From Rhodovulum tesquicola (GTDB lineage: Bacteria; Pseudomonadota; Alphaproteobacteria; Rhodobacterales; Rhodobacteraceae): 64,000 bases of DNA. This document shows, in pieces, positions 15,202 through 27,205 of the stretch. The stretch lies in the NCBI RefSeq assembly GCF_024128855.1, contig NZ_JAMYDV010000003.1:1-64000 (forward strand), written 5' to 3'. Below the pieces are notes generated by a model. That model had not been told where the DNA came from, made no database searches, and was given only the letters and a program-made list of their open reading frames with translations. The position numbers and the translations under genes were made by a program. How positions within the stretch are numbered: the stretch's first letter is position 1; every line of letters begins with the position of its first letter.

Positions 15202-17241
15202 ATGGACGACCGCGAACCGCTGGCGATCTTCACCCCCTCGGGCAAGCGCGGCCGCGTGCCCGCCGGAACCACAGTGCTGGAGGCCGCCCGGACCCTGGGC
15301 GTCGACCTGGACTCGGTCTGCGGCGGGCGCGGCATCTGCTCGAAATGCCAATGTGCCCCCCTTTACGGCACCTTTCCCAAGCACGGCGTCACCGTCGCAG
15401 AGGACGCGCTGTCGCCGGTCAACGCGGTCGAGACGCGCTATGACGAAAAGCGCGGGCTGAAACCGGGGCGGCGGCTGGGGTGCCAGGCGCGGATCATGGG
15501 CGATGTCGTGATCGACGTGCCGCCCGAAAGCCAGCTTCACCGCCAGGTCGTGCGCAAGGCCGCCGAGGCGCGCGCGGTCGAGATGGACCCGGCCACACGG
15601 CTCTTTCTGGTCGAGGTCGCCTCGCCCGATCTGCACGCGCCCTCGGGCGATCTGGAACGGCTGAACGCCGCGCTCGCCGCGCAATGGGGGCTGCCGCCCG
15701 CGCGCCCCTCCCTGCCGGTGCTGGCCCGGCTGCAAGCGGCGCTGCGCAAGGGCGGCTGGCAGGTCACCGTCGCGCTGCACCGGGATCGCGACGATGCGGC
15801 CTCGCGCATTCTCGACCTTTGGCCCGGCTTCTTCGAGGGGCCGCTTTACGGGCTGGCGATCGACCTGGGCTCGACCACCATCGCGGCGCATCTGACCGAT
15901 CTGACCACCGGAGAGGTGCGCGCCTCGGCGGGCGCGATGAACCCCCAGATCCGCTTTGGCGAGGACCTGATGAGCCGGGTCTCGCACGCGATGCTGAACC
16001 CCGGCGGCGCGGCCGCGATGACGGCGGCGGTGCGCGTGGCGCTGAACGATCTGGCCGGCGGGCTGGCGGCCGAGGCCGGCGTCGATCCCCGCCACATCGT
16101 CGAGGCCACGCTGGTCTGCAACCCGGTGATGCACCATCTTGCGCTGGGCATCGACCCGGTGGAACTGGGCCAGGCGCCCTTTGCGCTGGCCAGCTCCGAC
16201 GCGCTGGACATCGCCGCGGCCGATCTGGGGCTGGTCTCGATCAATCCCGCCGCGCGCGCCTATGTGCTGCCGCTGATCGCGGGCCATGTGGGCGCGGATG
16301 CGGCGGCCGTGGCGCTGTCCGAGGCGCCCGAGCGATCCGACGACCTGGTGCTGATCGTCGATGTCGGCACCAATGCCGAGATCATCCTTGGAAATCGCGC
16401 CCGGGTGCTGGCCTGCTCGTCCCCCACCGGCCCGGCCTTCGAGGGGGCCGAGATCAGCGCGGGCCAGCGCGCCGCGCCGGGCGCGATCGAGCGGGTGCGG
16501 ATCGACCCCGCCACCGGCGCGCCGCGCTTCCGGGTGATCGGCTGCGATCTGTGGTCCGACGCGCCGGGCTTTGCCGAGGCCACGGGCGCGACCGGTGTGA
16601 CCGGCATCTGCGGCTCGGGCATCATCGAGGCGGTGGCCGAAATGCGGATGGCAGGGCTTCTGGACGGCTCGGGCCTGATCGGCTCGGCCGAGGCGACGGG
16701 TTGCGCCCGGATCACCCCAGAGGGGCGGACACATGCCTATGTGCTGCATGACGGGCGCGCGGCGGGCGGGCCGCTGATCGCGGTCACGCAGGGCGATGTG
16801 CGGGCGATTCAACTTGCGAAATCGGCGCTTTACGCGGGCGCGCGGCTGTTGATGGACCGGATCGGGGTCGATCGGGTGGATCGCGTCGTGCTGGCCGGGG
16901 CCTTTGGCGCCCATGTCAGCCCGCTGCATGCGATGGTTCTGGGCATGATCCCCGATGTGGCGCTCGACAAGGTGCGCTCGGCCGGGAACGCGGCGGGAAC
17001 GGGGGCGCGGATCGCGCTGTGCTCGCGCGCCGCGCGGCGGCTGATCGAGGCCAATGTGCGACGGATCGAGAAGGTCGAGACCGCGGTCGAGCCCCGCTTC
17101 CAGGAGCATTTCGTGGCCGCGAACGCCCTGCCCCATGCCACCGATCCCTTTCCCGAACTTGCGCGCGTCGCGCCCCTGCCCGAAGTCGAGTTCAACGTCG
17201 GCCCGGAGGGCGGCGGACGGCGGCGGCGCAGACGCGGCTGA
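15202..17241 (+). CDS. Corrinoid activation protein (RACo-type, ferredoxin domain plus ASKHA domain)
   Basis: A 679-residue reductive activator of corrinoid enzymes. The N-terminal plant-type [2Fe-2S] domain holds C40, C46, C49 and C94 (CGGRGICSKC and GCQAR). A linker region follows, then the DUF4445/ASKHA ATPase domain from about residue 215, with IDLGSTTIAAHLTDL, IVDVGTNAEIILGN, GICGSGIIEAV and VLAGAFGAHVSP. Such proteins use ATP to reduce inactive cob(II)alamin to cob(I)alamin, replacing the reactivation domain of canonical MetH. The tail GGGRRRRRRG mirrors that of the methyltransferase. AAGGGGGG precedes the ATG. It is the last gene of the operon. Confidence 0.9.
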   Translation: MDDREPLAIFTPSGKRGRVPAGTTVLEAARTLGVDLDSVCGGRGICSKCQCAPLYGTFPKHGVTVAEDALSPVNAVETRYDEKRGLKPGRRLGCQARIMGDVVIDVPPESQLHRQVVRKAAEARAVEMDPATRLFLVEVASPDLHAPSGDLERLNAALAAQWGLPPARPSLPVLARLQAALRKGGWQVTVALHRDRDDAASRILDLWPGFFEGPLYGLAIDLGSTTIAAHLTDLTTGEVRASAGAMNPQIRFGEDLMSRVSHAMLNPGGAAAMTAAVRVALNDLAGGLAAEAGVDPRHIVEATLVCNPVMHHLALGIDPVELGQAPFALASSDALDIAAADLGLVSINPAARAYVLPLIAGHVGADAAAVALSEAPERSDDLVLIVDVGTNAEIILGNRARVLACSSPTGPAFEGAEISAGQRAAPGAIERVRIDPATGAPRFRVIGCDLWSDAPGFAEATGATGVTGICGSGIIEAVAEMRMAGLLDGSGLIGSAEATGCARITPEGRTHAYVLHDGRAAGGPLIAVTQGDVRAIQLAKSALYAGARLLMDRIGVDRVDRVVLAGAFGAHVSPLHAMVLGMIPDVALDKVRSAGNAAGTGARIALCSRAARRLIEANVRRIEKVETAVEPRFQEHFVAANALPHATDPFPELARVAPLPEVEFNVGPEGGGRRRRRRG

Positions 17242-17301
17242 TCTCGCGTTCATACTCCGGGGGCTGACCAAGCTTCGGGCCGCGGACACCGTCGGCAGGG
17301 C

Positions 17302-17330
17302 TTGACGCAGGCCGGACCTTTGGCTACCTC
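17302..17330 (+). promoter_or_regulatory. Possible promoter of tRNA-Gly
   Basis: TTGACG (17302-17307) is followed after 17 bases by TACCTC (17325-17330), a weak -10. The first base of the tRNA is 12 bases beyond. The -35 is good and the -10 poor. Confidence 0.4.
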
Positions 17331-17342
17331 ACACGGGCCCGG

Positions 17343-17416
17343 GCGGGTGTAGCTCAATGGTAGAGCAGAAGCTTCCCAAGCTTACGACGAGGGTTCGATT
17401 CCCTTCACCCGCTCCA
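17343..17416 (+). tRNA. tRNA-Gly (anticodon CCC)
   Basis: A 74-base cloverleaf with CCA encoded. The acceptor stem is GCGGGTG/CACCCGC, the D-arm is GCTC...GAGC, the anticodon loop is TTCCCAA giving CCC, and the T-arm is GAGGG-TTCGATT-CCCTT, with the discriminator base U before CCA. One G:A mismatch closes the anticodon stem. It decodes GGG. No integrated element is seen downstream, and I noticed no second copy of its 3' end. Confidence 0.93.
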
Positions 17417-17674
17417 TCTACCCCCCGCTCGCATGACCCCGTCCGCTTCCGGACATGCAGGCACCGTGCGCGACAGATCGCGTCCTGTTTCGGCCGCGAT
17501 TCAGCCTCTGTTTACCACGGATTCCGATAGACCGGGTTATCCTCCGCTTTCGGCAAATCCGTCCGGTCGCCGTCAGGATTTCGTCAAGAAGAAGCCGGAA
17601 TTCTCTGTCCTGCTCGAAACACTGTGAAACCCGGCCCCGGGGACCGGATTGACGCCGAAGGGAGAGCTGCCGCC

Positions 17675-18214
17675 ATGACTGGCAAAACGCCCCTCGTTCA
17701 GGTCGCCACATGCCGCGCGCTTGCCGCCGCGCGCATGTTGGTCGCTTCCTATTTCATCGCCCATGCCACCGGGATCATCGTCATGCCCGAGGGCGCCGAT
17801 CTTGTTCCCCGGGCGGGAACCGCCACTGTCGGTTCATGGGCTACCATTACCGTGGTCTGGCTCACGGGGGTTGCCCTCTTCGTCGGTCGGGTCGTCCGGC
17901 CCGCGGCGCTGATCCTTGCGCTTTACACGGTCTGCACGGCGCTGGTTTCTCATTCGGGGCTTTTCGTGCTGCCGGTCGCGCAACACACGCTCTGGATAGA
18001 GGTTGCGATGGTCGGCGCGCTGGTGATGATCGCGCTGACCGCAGATCTTCCGACCTGCCGTGCCATGCGCGGCGGCGTCGGGGCCGACGATCCCGAAGAA
18101 GAACTGTCACGCACGCGGCTTGAACTGGCCGCCACACGCGCCGCCCTCGCCGAAATCCAGGCAAGCGACAAGGTAATTTCATATCCGCCCGCTTTGATCC
18201 GCCGCTCGGCCTGA
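17675..18214 (+). CDS. DoxX-like four-helix membrane protein with coiled-coil tail
   Basis: A 179-residue inner-membrane protein with about four hydrophobic segments (residues 15-38, 48-68, 76-100 and 105-125) and a charged, helical C-terminal tail (EEELSRTRLELAATRAALAE) likely to form a short coiled coil. The first helix (ALAAARMLVASYFIAHATG) and the VVRPAALILALYTV segment resemble DoxX-family proteins, whose biochemical role is mostly unclear. GGGAGAG lies about 10 bases before the ATG. It stands alone between tRNA-Gly and trmFO, preceded by 258 bases in which I see no other gene. Family assignment is tentative. Confidence 0.6.
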   Translation: MTGKTPLVQVATCRALAAARMLVASYFIAHATGIIVMPEGADLVPRAGTATVGSWATITVVWLTGVALFVGRVVRPAALILALYTVCTALVSHSGLFVLPVAQHTLWIEVAMVGALVMIALTADLPTCRAMRGGVGADDPEEELSRTRLELAATRAALAEIQASDKVISYPPALIRRSA

Positions 18215-18270
18215 TCCCCGGGGCGGGCTTCCCTCTTTCCAAGGGCCGCCCGCGCCGCTAGATCGGGGCC

Positions 18271-19611
18271 ATGGCAGACCCCCTTCACATCATTGGCGGC
18301 GGCATGGCGGGTGCCGAGGCCGCCTGGCAGGCCGCGCAGGCCGGGCTTAACGTGGTGATCCACGAGATGCGACCCCGGACCGGCACCTTTGCCCACCGCA
18401 CCGACCGGCTGGCCGAGATGGTGTGTTCCAACTCGTTCCGTTCGGACGATGACGAACAGAACGCCGTGGGCCTTCTGCATTGGGAAATGCGCGCGGCGGG
18501 CGGGCTGATCATGGCGATGGCCGACGACAACCGCCTGCCCGCGGGCGGCGCGCTGGCCGTGGACCGCGACCGTTTTGCCGAGGCGGTGACCGCGCGCCTG
18601 CTTGACCACCCGAAGATCGTCGTTGAACGATCTGAAATTATGTCGCTTCCCACAGATGGCCATTGGATCGTCGCGACCGGTCCGCTGACCTCGGACGCGC
18701 TGGGACAGGCGATCCGCGCCGAAACCGGTGCCGAGGCGCTGGCCTTTTTCGACGCCATTGCGCCCATCATCCATGCCGACAGCGTGGACCTGTCCAAGGC
18801 ATGGTTCCAGTCGCGCTACGACAAGGGCCAGACCGAGGAAGAACGCACCGCCTACCTGAACTGCCCGATGGATCGCGACCAGTACGAGGCCTTCATCGAC
18901 GCACTGCTCGCCGCCGAAAAGACCGAGTTCCACGAGGGCGAGACCGCAGGCTATTTCGACGGCTGCCTGCCGATCGAGGTGATGGCCGAGCGCGGGCGCG
19001 AAACGCTGCGCCACGGGCCGATGAAGCCGGTGGGGCTGACCAACCCGCATGCGCCGGACATCAAGCCCCATGCCGTCGTTCAATTGCGCCGCGACAATGC
19101 ACTGGGCACGCTCTACAATATCGTCGGCTTCCAGACCAAGATGAAATACGGCGCGCAAACATCTGTTTTCCGTATGATTCCCGGACTCGAAAACGCCATG
19201 TTTGCGCGTCTTGGCGGAATCCACCGCAACACCTTCCTCAACGCGCCCATGCTGCTTGACGCCGGGTTGCGGCTGAAATCGCGCCCGCATATCCGCTTTG
19301 CCGGGCAGATCACCGGGGTCGAGGGCTATGTGGAATCGGCCGCGATGGGCCTTTTCGCGGGTCGCCTTGCCGCGGCGGAACTCACGGGCCGCAGCCTGCC
19401 GCCCGTGCCCGCGACCACCGCCACCGGCGCGCTGGTCGCCCATATCACCGGCGGCGCGGATGCCCGGACCTTCCAGCCGATGAACGTCAATTTCGGCCTG
19501 TTCCCGCCGGTCGAGGGGCTCAGGGCCGGGCGCCGCGGCCGGCGCGATCGCTACAAGGCCTATACCGACCGCGCCAAGGCCGACTGGACCGCCTGGCTTT
19601 CCCATGGCTGA
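18271..19611 (+). CDS. trmFO: Methylenetetrahydrofolate--tRNA-(uracil-54-C5)-methyltransferase TrmFO
   Basis: A 446-residue flavoprotein that methylates U54 of tRNA using methylene-THF and FADH2, instead of the SAM-dependent TrmA. The FAD motif [16 protein letters not shown] is at residues 6-21. Family signatures include [11 protein letters not shown], the [15 protein letters not shown] stretch, [33 protein letters not shown] and [15 protein letters not shown]. The length is normal. Its 3' end overlaps gluQ by 8 bases, so the two tRNA-modification genes are probably co-translated. Confidence 0.96.
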   Translation: MADPLHIIGGGMAGAEAAWQAAQAGLNVVIHEMRPRTGTFAHRTDRLAEMVCSNSFRSDDDEQNAVGLLHWEMRAAGGLIMAMADDNRLPAGGALAVDRDRFAEAVTARLLDHPKIVVERSEIMSLPTDGHWIVATGPLTSDALGQAIRAETGAEALAFFDAIAPIIHADSVDLSKAWFQSRYDKGQTEEERTAYLNCPMDRDQYEAFIDALLAAEKTEFHEGETAGYFDGCLPIEVMAERGRETLRHGPMKPVGLTNPHAPDIKPHAVVQLRRDNALGTLYNIVGFQTKMKYGAQTSVFRMIPGLENAMFARLGGIHRNTFLNAPMLLDAGLRLKSRPHIRFAGQITGVEGYVESAAMGLFAGRLAAAELTGRSLPPVPATTATGALVAHITGGADARTFQPMNVNFGLFPPVEGLRAGRRGRRDRYKAYTDRAKADWTAWLSHG

Positions 19612-20449
19612 AGCGCGCACCCGCTTCGCGCCCTCGCCCACCGGGCCCCTGCATCTTGGCCACGCCTTTTCCGCGCTGACCGCCTTTGACCGCGCCCGCG
19701 CCGCGGGCGGCACCATGCTGCTCAGGATCGAGGATATCGACAGCGCCCGCTGCGGCCTGGAATGGGAGGCGCTGATCTTCGACGATCTCGCCTGGCTCGG
19801 CATCGACTGGCCGCACCCGGTCTTGCGCCAGTCCGCCCGCCTGCCCGCCCATGCAGCCGCGCTCGACCGGCTGGCCGCGATGGGGCTGACCTATCCCTGC
19901 CGCTGCCGCCGCGCCGATATCCGCGCCGCGCTGTCCGCCCCGCACGCCCCGGTGATCGGCCCCGACGGGCCGGTTTATCCCGGCACCTGCCGCACCCGCC
20001 CGATGGATCAGGCCGGTCCCGATGACGCGATCCGGCTGAACATGCAGGCGGCGCTGTCCCGGTTGGACGCTCTCCCGGCCTTCACCGAAACCGGGCCGTC
20101 CCATGCCGGGCGCCACGCGCTGGTGCGCGATGCGCTGATCGAAACGGTTGGCGACGTGGTTCTGGCGCGGCGCGATCTTGGCACCTCCTATCACCTTGCC
20201 GTGGTTGTGGATGACGCCTTCCAGCAGGTCAGCGAGGTCGTGCGCGGCGAAGACCTGTTCGAGGCTACGCCGATCCACGTTCTGCTCCAGTGCCTTCTGG
20301 TCCTGCCCTCGCCAGGATACCACCATCACCGCCTGATCGTGGACGAGGCGGGCAAGCGGCTGGCCAAGCGCGACGATGCCCGCGCACTCGCGCGCTACCG
20401 CGCCGACGGCGCGACGCCCGAGGACATCCGCCGACTTGTCGGGCTTTGA
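19604..20449 (+). CDS. gluQ: Glutamyl-Q tRNA(Asp) synthetase
   Basis: A 281-residue truncated GluRS paralogue lacking the anticodon-binding domain. It attaches glutamate to queuosine at position 34 of tRNA-Asp. The class I HIGH signature appears as HLGH in [16 protein letters not shown], and the KMSKS-like motif as KRLAKRDDA. The zinc site CRCRRADI and a later C (GTCRTRP) are present. Its function depends on queuosine, whose pathway is represented here by queA at 46140-47228. It overlaps trmFO and is followed by the convergent hisI. Confidence 0.94.
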   Translation: MAEARTRFAPSPTGPLHLGHAFSALTAFDRARAAGGTMLLRIEDIDSARCGLEWEALIFDDLAWLGIDWPHPVLRQSARLPAHAAALDRLAAMGLTYPCRCRRADIRAALSAPHAPVIGPDGPVYPGTCRTRPMDQAGPDDAIRLNMQAALSRLDALPAFTETGPSHAGRHALVRDALIETVGDVVLARRDLGTSYHLAVVVDDAFQQVSEVVRGEDLFEATPIHVLLQCLLVLPSPGYHHHRLIVDEAGKRLAKRDDARALARYRADGATPEDIRRLVGL

Positions 20450-20461
20450 CGCGCCCGCTGC

Positions 20462-20482
20462 TTCTTCTTGGCACAAATACCC
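20462..20482 (-). repeat. Dispersed 3' motif, copy B (after hisI)
   Basis: On the minus strand the site reads GGTATTTGTGCCAAGAAGA, flanked by G and A, one base different from copies A and C. It begins 8 bases downstream of the hisI stop codon, in the sense of hisI, inside the short convergent gap to gluQ. Confidence 0.7.
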
Positions 20483-20490
20483 ATGGCGCC

Positions 20491-20850
20491 TCAGCCTGCC
20501 ACGGGCGCCATGATCTCCACTTCCTCGCCTTCGCGGATCGCGGTGTAGAAACAGCTTCGCCGGTTGGTGTGACAGGCAGGACCCTCCTGCTCGACCACCA
20601 GCAGAAGGCAGTCGCGGTCGCAATCGACGCGCATCTCGATCAGCCGCTGGACATGGCCGCTGCTCTCGCCCTTGACCCAGAAGGCCTGACGCGAGCGCGA
20701 CCAATAGGTGACGCGCCCGGTTTCCAGCGTGCGGGCAACCGCGTCTGCGTTCATCCAGGCCATCATCAGCACCGCCCCGCCCGTATCCTGGGCAATCGCC
20801 GGGATCAGGCCTGCCGCATCGAATTTCAGGCTTGCAGGATCGAAGGCCAT
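20491..20850 (-). CDS. hisI: Phosphoribosyl-AMP cyclohydrolase HisI
   Basis: A 119-residue single-domain enzyme for step 3 of histidine synthesis, opening the purine ring of PR-AMP. The core VLMMAWMNADAVARTLETG is typical, as is SRSRQAFWVKGESSGHVQ. The metal site is made by DCDRDCLLL and the GPACHTNRRSCF loop. The HisE domain found fused in E. coli is absent, as usual in alphaproteobacteria. The gene is isolated from other his genes. It is divergent from the NifU-like gene across a 67-base gap. Confidence 0.95.
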   Translation of the reverse strand: MAFDPASLKFDAAGLIPAIAQDTGGAVLMMAWMNADAVARTLETGRVTYWSRSRQAFWVKGESSGHVQRLIEMRVDCDRDCLLLVVEQEGPACHTNRRSCFYTAIREGEEVEIMAPVAG

Positions 20851-20917
20851 GGCCGAACTCCTTTGAAAACGCGCGCGCCGGGTTTATCTATGCGCGATGC
20901 GGGCAGAAGGGAACGCC

Positions 20918-21370
20918 ATGACCGCCGAGACCGATCTCGTCAAGCTCTACTCCCAGCGCATCCTTGCGCTGGCGGTCGACATTCCGCATCTGGGGCGGCT
21001 CGATGGGCCGATGGCCAGCGCGCGCAAGCGCTCGCCGCTTTGCGGCTCGACGGTCAGCGTGGACCTGGACATCGCGGAGGGGCGGATCACGCGCTTTGGC
21101 CAAGACGTCAAGGCCTGTGCGCTGGGCCAGGCGGCGGCGGCGGTCGTCGGGGCCGCCATCCTCGGGCGCAGCCGGGACGAGGTGCAGCGCGCCCGCGACC
21201 AGCTCAAGGCCATGCTCAAGGAAAACGGCCCGCCGCCCGACCCGCCCTTTGACGGGCTGGAGGTGCTGGCCCCCGCGCGCGAATATCGCAATCGCCACGC
21301 CTCGATCCTGCTGGCGCTGGAGGCGACGCTCGAAGCCTTTGACGCCGCCGAGGCCGCGGCCTGCGCCTGA
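20918..21370 (+). CDS. IscU/NifU-N-like iron-sulfur scaffold protein
   Basis: A 150-residue protein of the IscU/NifU N-terminal fold, which carries nascent Fe-S clusters for delivery to apo-proteins. Two of the three cluster cysteines are visible, C42 (SPLCGST) and C67 (VKACALGQAAA). At the third position, normally HCS, it reads RHAS with A128; another cysteine, C149, lies in the tail. It may bind a cluster differently or act as a carrier. GAAGGGAA precedes the ATG at 20918. It is not next to isc or suf genes. Confidence 0.8.
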   Translation: MTAETDLVKLYSQRILALAVDIPHLGRLDGPMASARKRSPLCGSTVSVDLDIAEGRITRFGQDVKACALGQAAAAVVGAAILGRSRDEVQRARDQLKAMLKENGPPPDPPFDGLEVLAPAREYRNRHASILLALEATLEAFDAAEAAACA

Positions 21371-21376
21371 TCCGAC

Positions 21377-21412
21377 AAAAAAACCGCCGCGCTCCGGTGC
21401 GGGAGGCGGCGG
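21377..21412 (-). terminator. Rho-independent terminator of the SOS microprotein gene
   Basis: On the minus strand CCGCCGC and GCGGCGG pair, extended by CTCC/GGAG with one bulged base around a 6-base loop, followed directly by seven Ts. It lies 82 bases after the stop of the 40-residue gene at 21495-21617, making that gene a separate transcription unit. On the plus strand there is no T-run, so it does not clearly serve the NifU-like gene. Confidence 0.75.
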
Positions 21413-21494
21413 CGAGGTGTGCGTCCGTGCAGCGAGACGCAGGCTCCCGACCCCTTGGGGAGAGGCGCAGGCACAGACAGCGGGCAGTGAACCG

Positions 21495-21617
21495 TCAGAA
21501 AAGCGCGGGCAGGTGCAGCCCCGCGAACAAGGCCACCATCAGCGCGGCGGCGCCAATCGCATCCTGCCAGAGGGTGGCGCGGCTGCGCTCAAGGGTGGCG
21601 AGCAGTTCGGTCAGCAT
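21495..21617 (-). CDS. 40-residue single-pass membrane microprotein under a LexA box
   Basis: The reading frame encodes MLTELLATLERSRATLWQDA followed by a hydrophobic span from residue 21 to 38 and ends at residue 40. The N-terminal half is an amphipathic, charged helix and the C-terminal half a single membrane segment. A strong ribosome binding site (AGGAGG) lies 8 bases before the ATG at 21617. The gene has its own terminator, and a perfect LexA box lies 65 bases upstream. It is too short for usual gene finders. I recall similar unnamed proteins in Rhodobacterales but cannot verify. By size, topology and control it recalls Caulobacter SidA, an SOS-induced division inhibitor; there is no sequence proof of homology. 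Confidence 0.72.
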   Translation of the reverse strand: MLTELLATLERSRATLWQDAIGAAALMVALFAGLHLPALF

Positions 21618-21681
21618 CGGGGCAACCTCCTGTCGAGTAACTTGTTGCCTAATTGTTCTCATACTTTCGGTTTTGCGTAAA

Positions 21682-21696
21682 GAACTTTTTAAGAAC
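21682..21696 (-). promoter_or_regulatory. LexA (SOS) box upstream of the microprotein gene
   Basis: On the minus strand the site is GTTCTTAAAAAGTTC, a perfect GTTC-N7-GTTC, the SOS box established for Rhodobacter sphaeroides recA. Two more GTTC units follow upstream (at 21703-21706 and 21713-21716), giving four direct repeats spaced 11, 10 and 10 bases. The AT-rich stretch between the box and the AGGAGG must contain the promoter, though I cannot assign -10 and -35 with confidence. The site lies 9 bases past the recG stop and points at the microprotein gene. Confidence 0.75.
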
Positions 21697-21725
21697 TTTT
21701 GCGAACGCAGAGGAACGTAGCGCCC

Positions 21726-25963
<4,238 letters not shown>

Positions 25964-26019
25964 TCAGTGATAGGGACGCCGCGCGGGGATTTCCAGCGGC
26001 CGCGTGGGCCGCGTGGACG

Positions 26020-26736
26020 TCACGCGCCAAGGGCGATGGAGCGTGGCAGGTCGCGCACCGGTTCGGGATCACGCAGCACATAGCCCCGGCCCCAGACCGT
26101 TTCGATATAGGTGTCGCCGCCCGTGGCCTGGGCCAGCTTCTTGCGCAGCTTGCAGATGAAGACGTCGATGATCTTCAACTCGGGCTCGTCCATGCCGCCA
26201 TAGAGATGGTTGAGGAACATCTCCTTGGTCAGCGTCGTGCCCTTTCTCAGCGAGAGCAGTTCCAGCATCTGGTATTCCTTGCCGGTCAGATGCACGGGTT
26301 TGCCCTCGACATCGACCGTCTTGGCGTCGAGATTCACCTCGATGCGTCCGGTGCGGATGACCGACTGGGCATGCCCCTTGGACCGGCGGATGATCGCGTG
26401 GATGCGTGCGACCAGTTCCTCGCGGTGGAACGGCTTGGTCATGTAGTCGTCGGCACCGAAGCCAAATCCCTTGATCTTGTTCTCGGTATCCGCCGCGCCA
26501 GACAGAATCAGGATCGGCGTGTCGATGCGCGCAAGGCGCAACTGGCGCAGAACCTCGTGGCCGTTCATGTCCGGCAGGTTCAGATCGAGCAGGATCAGGT
26601 CGTAATCGTAGAGCTTTGCAAGATCGATGCCTTCCTCACCAAGATCAGTCGTATAGACGTTCAGATTGGCGTGGGTTAGCATCAGCTCGATGCTTTTCGC
26701 CGTTGTCGGGTCGTCTTCCACCAGAAGCACGCGCAT
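26020..26736 (-). CDS. ctrA: Response regulator CtrA (cell-cycle and motility/GTA regulator)
   Basis: A 238-residue OmpR-type response regulator. The receiver domain has acidic D8/D9, phospho-acceptor D51 ([13 protein letters not shown]), the SGA and the TKPF lysine, and the DNA-binding winged helix ends [13 protein letters not shown]. The sequence closely matches alphaproteobacterial CtrA. In Caulobacter it controls replication and division; in Rhodobacterales it is usually non-essential and governs motility, gene transfer agent production and SOS-linked genes. It is preceded by sciP, an inhibitor of CtrA in Caulobacter. The upstream gap has a LexA box and TTAA elements (separate entries), suggesting control by LexA and by CtrA itself. 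Confidence 0.97.
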   Translation of the reverse strand: MRVLLVEDDPTTAKSIELMLTHANLNVYTTDLGEEGIDLAKLYDYDLILLDLNLPDMNGHEVLRQLRLARIDTPILILSGAADTENKIKGFGFGADDYMTKPFHREELVARIHAIIRRSKGHAQSVIRTGRIEVNLDAKTVDVEGKPVHLTGKEYQMLELLSLRKGTTLTKEMFLNHLYGGMDEPELKIIDVFICKLRKKLAQATGGDTYIETVWGRGYVLRDPEPVRDLPRSIALGA

Positions 26737-26760
26737 GGCTGGGGTCTCCGTTAAGTCGTC

Positions 26761-26775
26761 GAACGTTTTGCGAAC
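26761..26775 (-). promoter_or_regulatory. LexA (SOS) box upstream of ctrA
   Basis: On the plus strand the site reads GAACGTTTTGCGAAC; on the coding strand this is GTTC-N7-GTTC, a perfect rhodobacterial SOS box. It lies 24 bases before the ctrA ATG, downstream of the TTAA elements and of a possible promoter (TGGACA near 26841, CTAGAG near 26820 on the minus strand). A repressor bound here would block ctrA transcription. Confidence 0.7.
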
Positions 26776-26790
26776 CCTGACGAGATTTGG

Positions 26791-26810
26791 TTAACTTCAC
26801 CTTACCTTAA
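26791..26810 (-). promoter_or_regulatory. CtrA-box-like TTAA elements upstream of ctrA
   Basis: TTAA (26791-26794), 7 bases, then TTAC (26802-26805), with another TTAA at 26807-26810, approximate the CtrA box TTAA-N7-TTAA. Further TTAA tetramers occur at 26834-26837 and 26847-26850. Autoregulation through such sites is known for Caulobacter ctrA; here no copy is perfect, so this is suggestive only. Confidence 0.45.
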
Positions 26811-26857
26811 GCTTGACTCTAGCATTTACAATTTTAAGTTGTCCAGTTAATTTCGCG

Positions 26858-27136
26858 TCAGGGTTGTCTGAACTCCTTCAACGCCGTAACCTTCAAAGCC
26901 CTCAGCCCGTGTTCGCGCACCGCACGACGCCAGCTGTCCAATTCTTCCTCCGACAGCGAATAGCGCTCCAGCGCCTCGGTCTCCGAAATCAGCCCGGCGG
27001 CGACGGCCTTGACCACGGCAGCCTTGCGGCTGGCGACCCAGCGGCGCGTATCCACCGGCGGCAGGTCGGCCCGCGTCATGGTCGTTCCATCGGGCAGCGT
27101 GACGGTCCGCGGCCCGTCGATGCGTTTCAGAAACAT
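26858..27136 (-). CDS. sciP: SciP-like CtrA inhibitor (DUF1153)
   Basis: A 92-residue helix-turn-helix protein of the DUF1153 family. The conserved core TMTRADLPPVDTRRWVASRKAAVVKAV, of which RRWVASRKA is the hallmark, is followed by LISETEALERYSLSEEELDSW. In Caulobacter, SciP binds CtrA at promoters and prevents activation of its targets. The gene lies 121 bases upstream of ctrA in the same direction, so regulator and antagonist form a pair, though the gap carries separate ctrA control sites. It is divergent from mnmA. Confidence 0.88.
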   Translation of the reverse strand: MFLKRIDGPRTVTLPDGTTMTRADLPPVDTRRWVASRKAAVVKAVAAGLISETEALERYSLSEEELDSWRRAVREHGLRALKVTALKEFRQP

Positions 27137-27205
27137 CGGCTATCGTCCCTCTTGCGGCTGCCCCGAAACTGGCCCGCCATGCTTAAGGGGGGGTGAAGCC
27201 AGGGG

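Noticed and set aside
17343-17674. Integrated element at tRNA-Gly
   Set aside because: No integrase, no obvious repeat of the tRNA 3' end and no compositional change are visible downstream.
21697-21716. Second and third LexA boxes beside the first
   Set aside because: The further GTTC/GAAC units are spaced with 6 instead of 7 intervening bases, so they do not meet the SOS consensus; noted only as part of the array.
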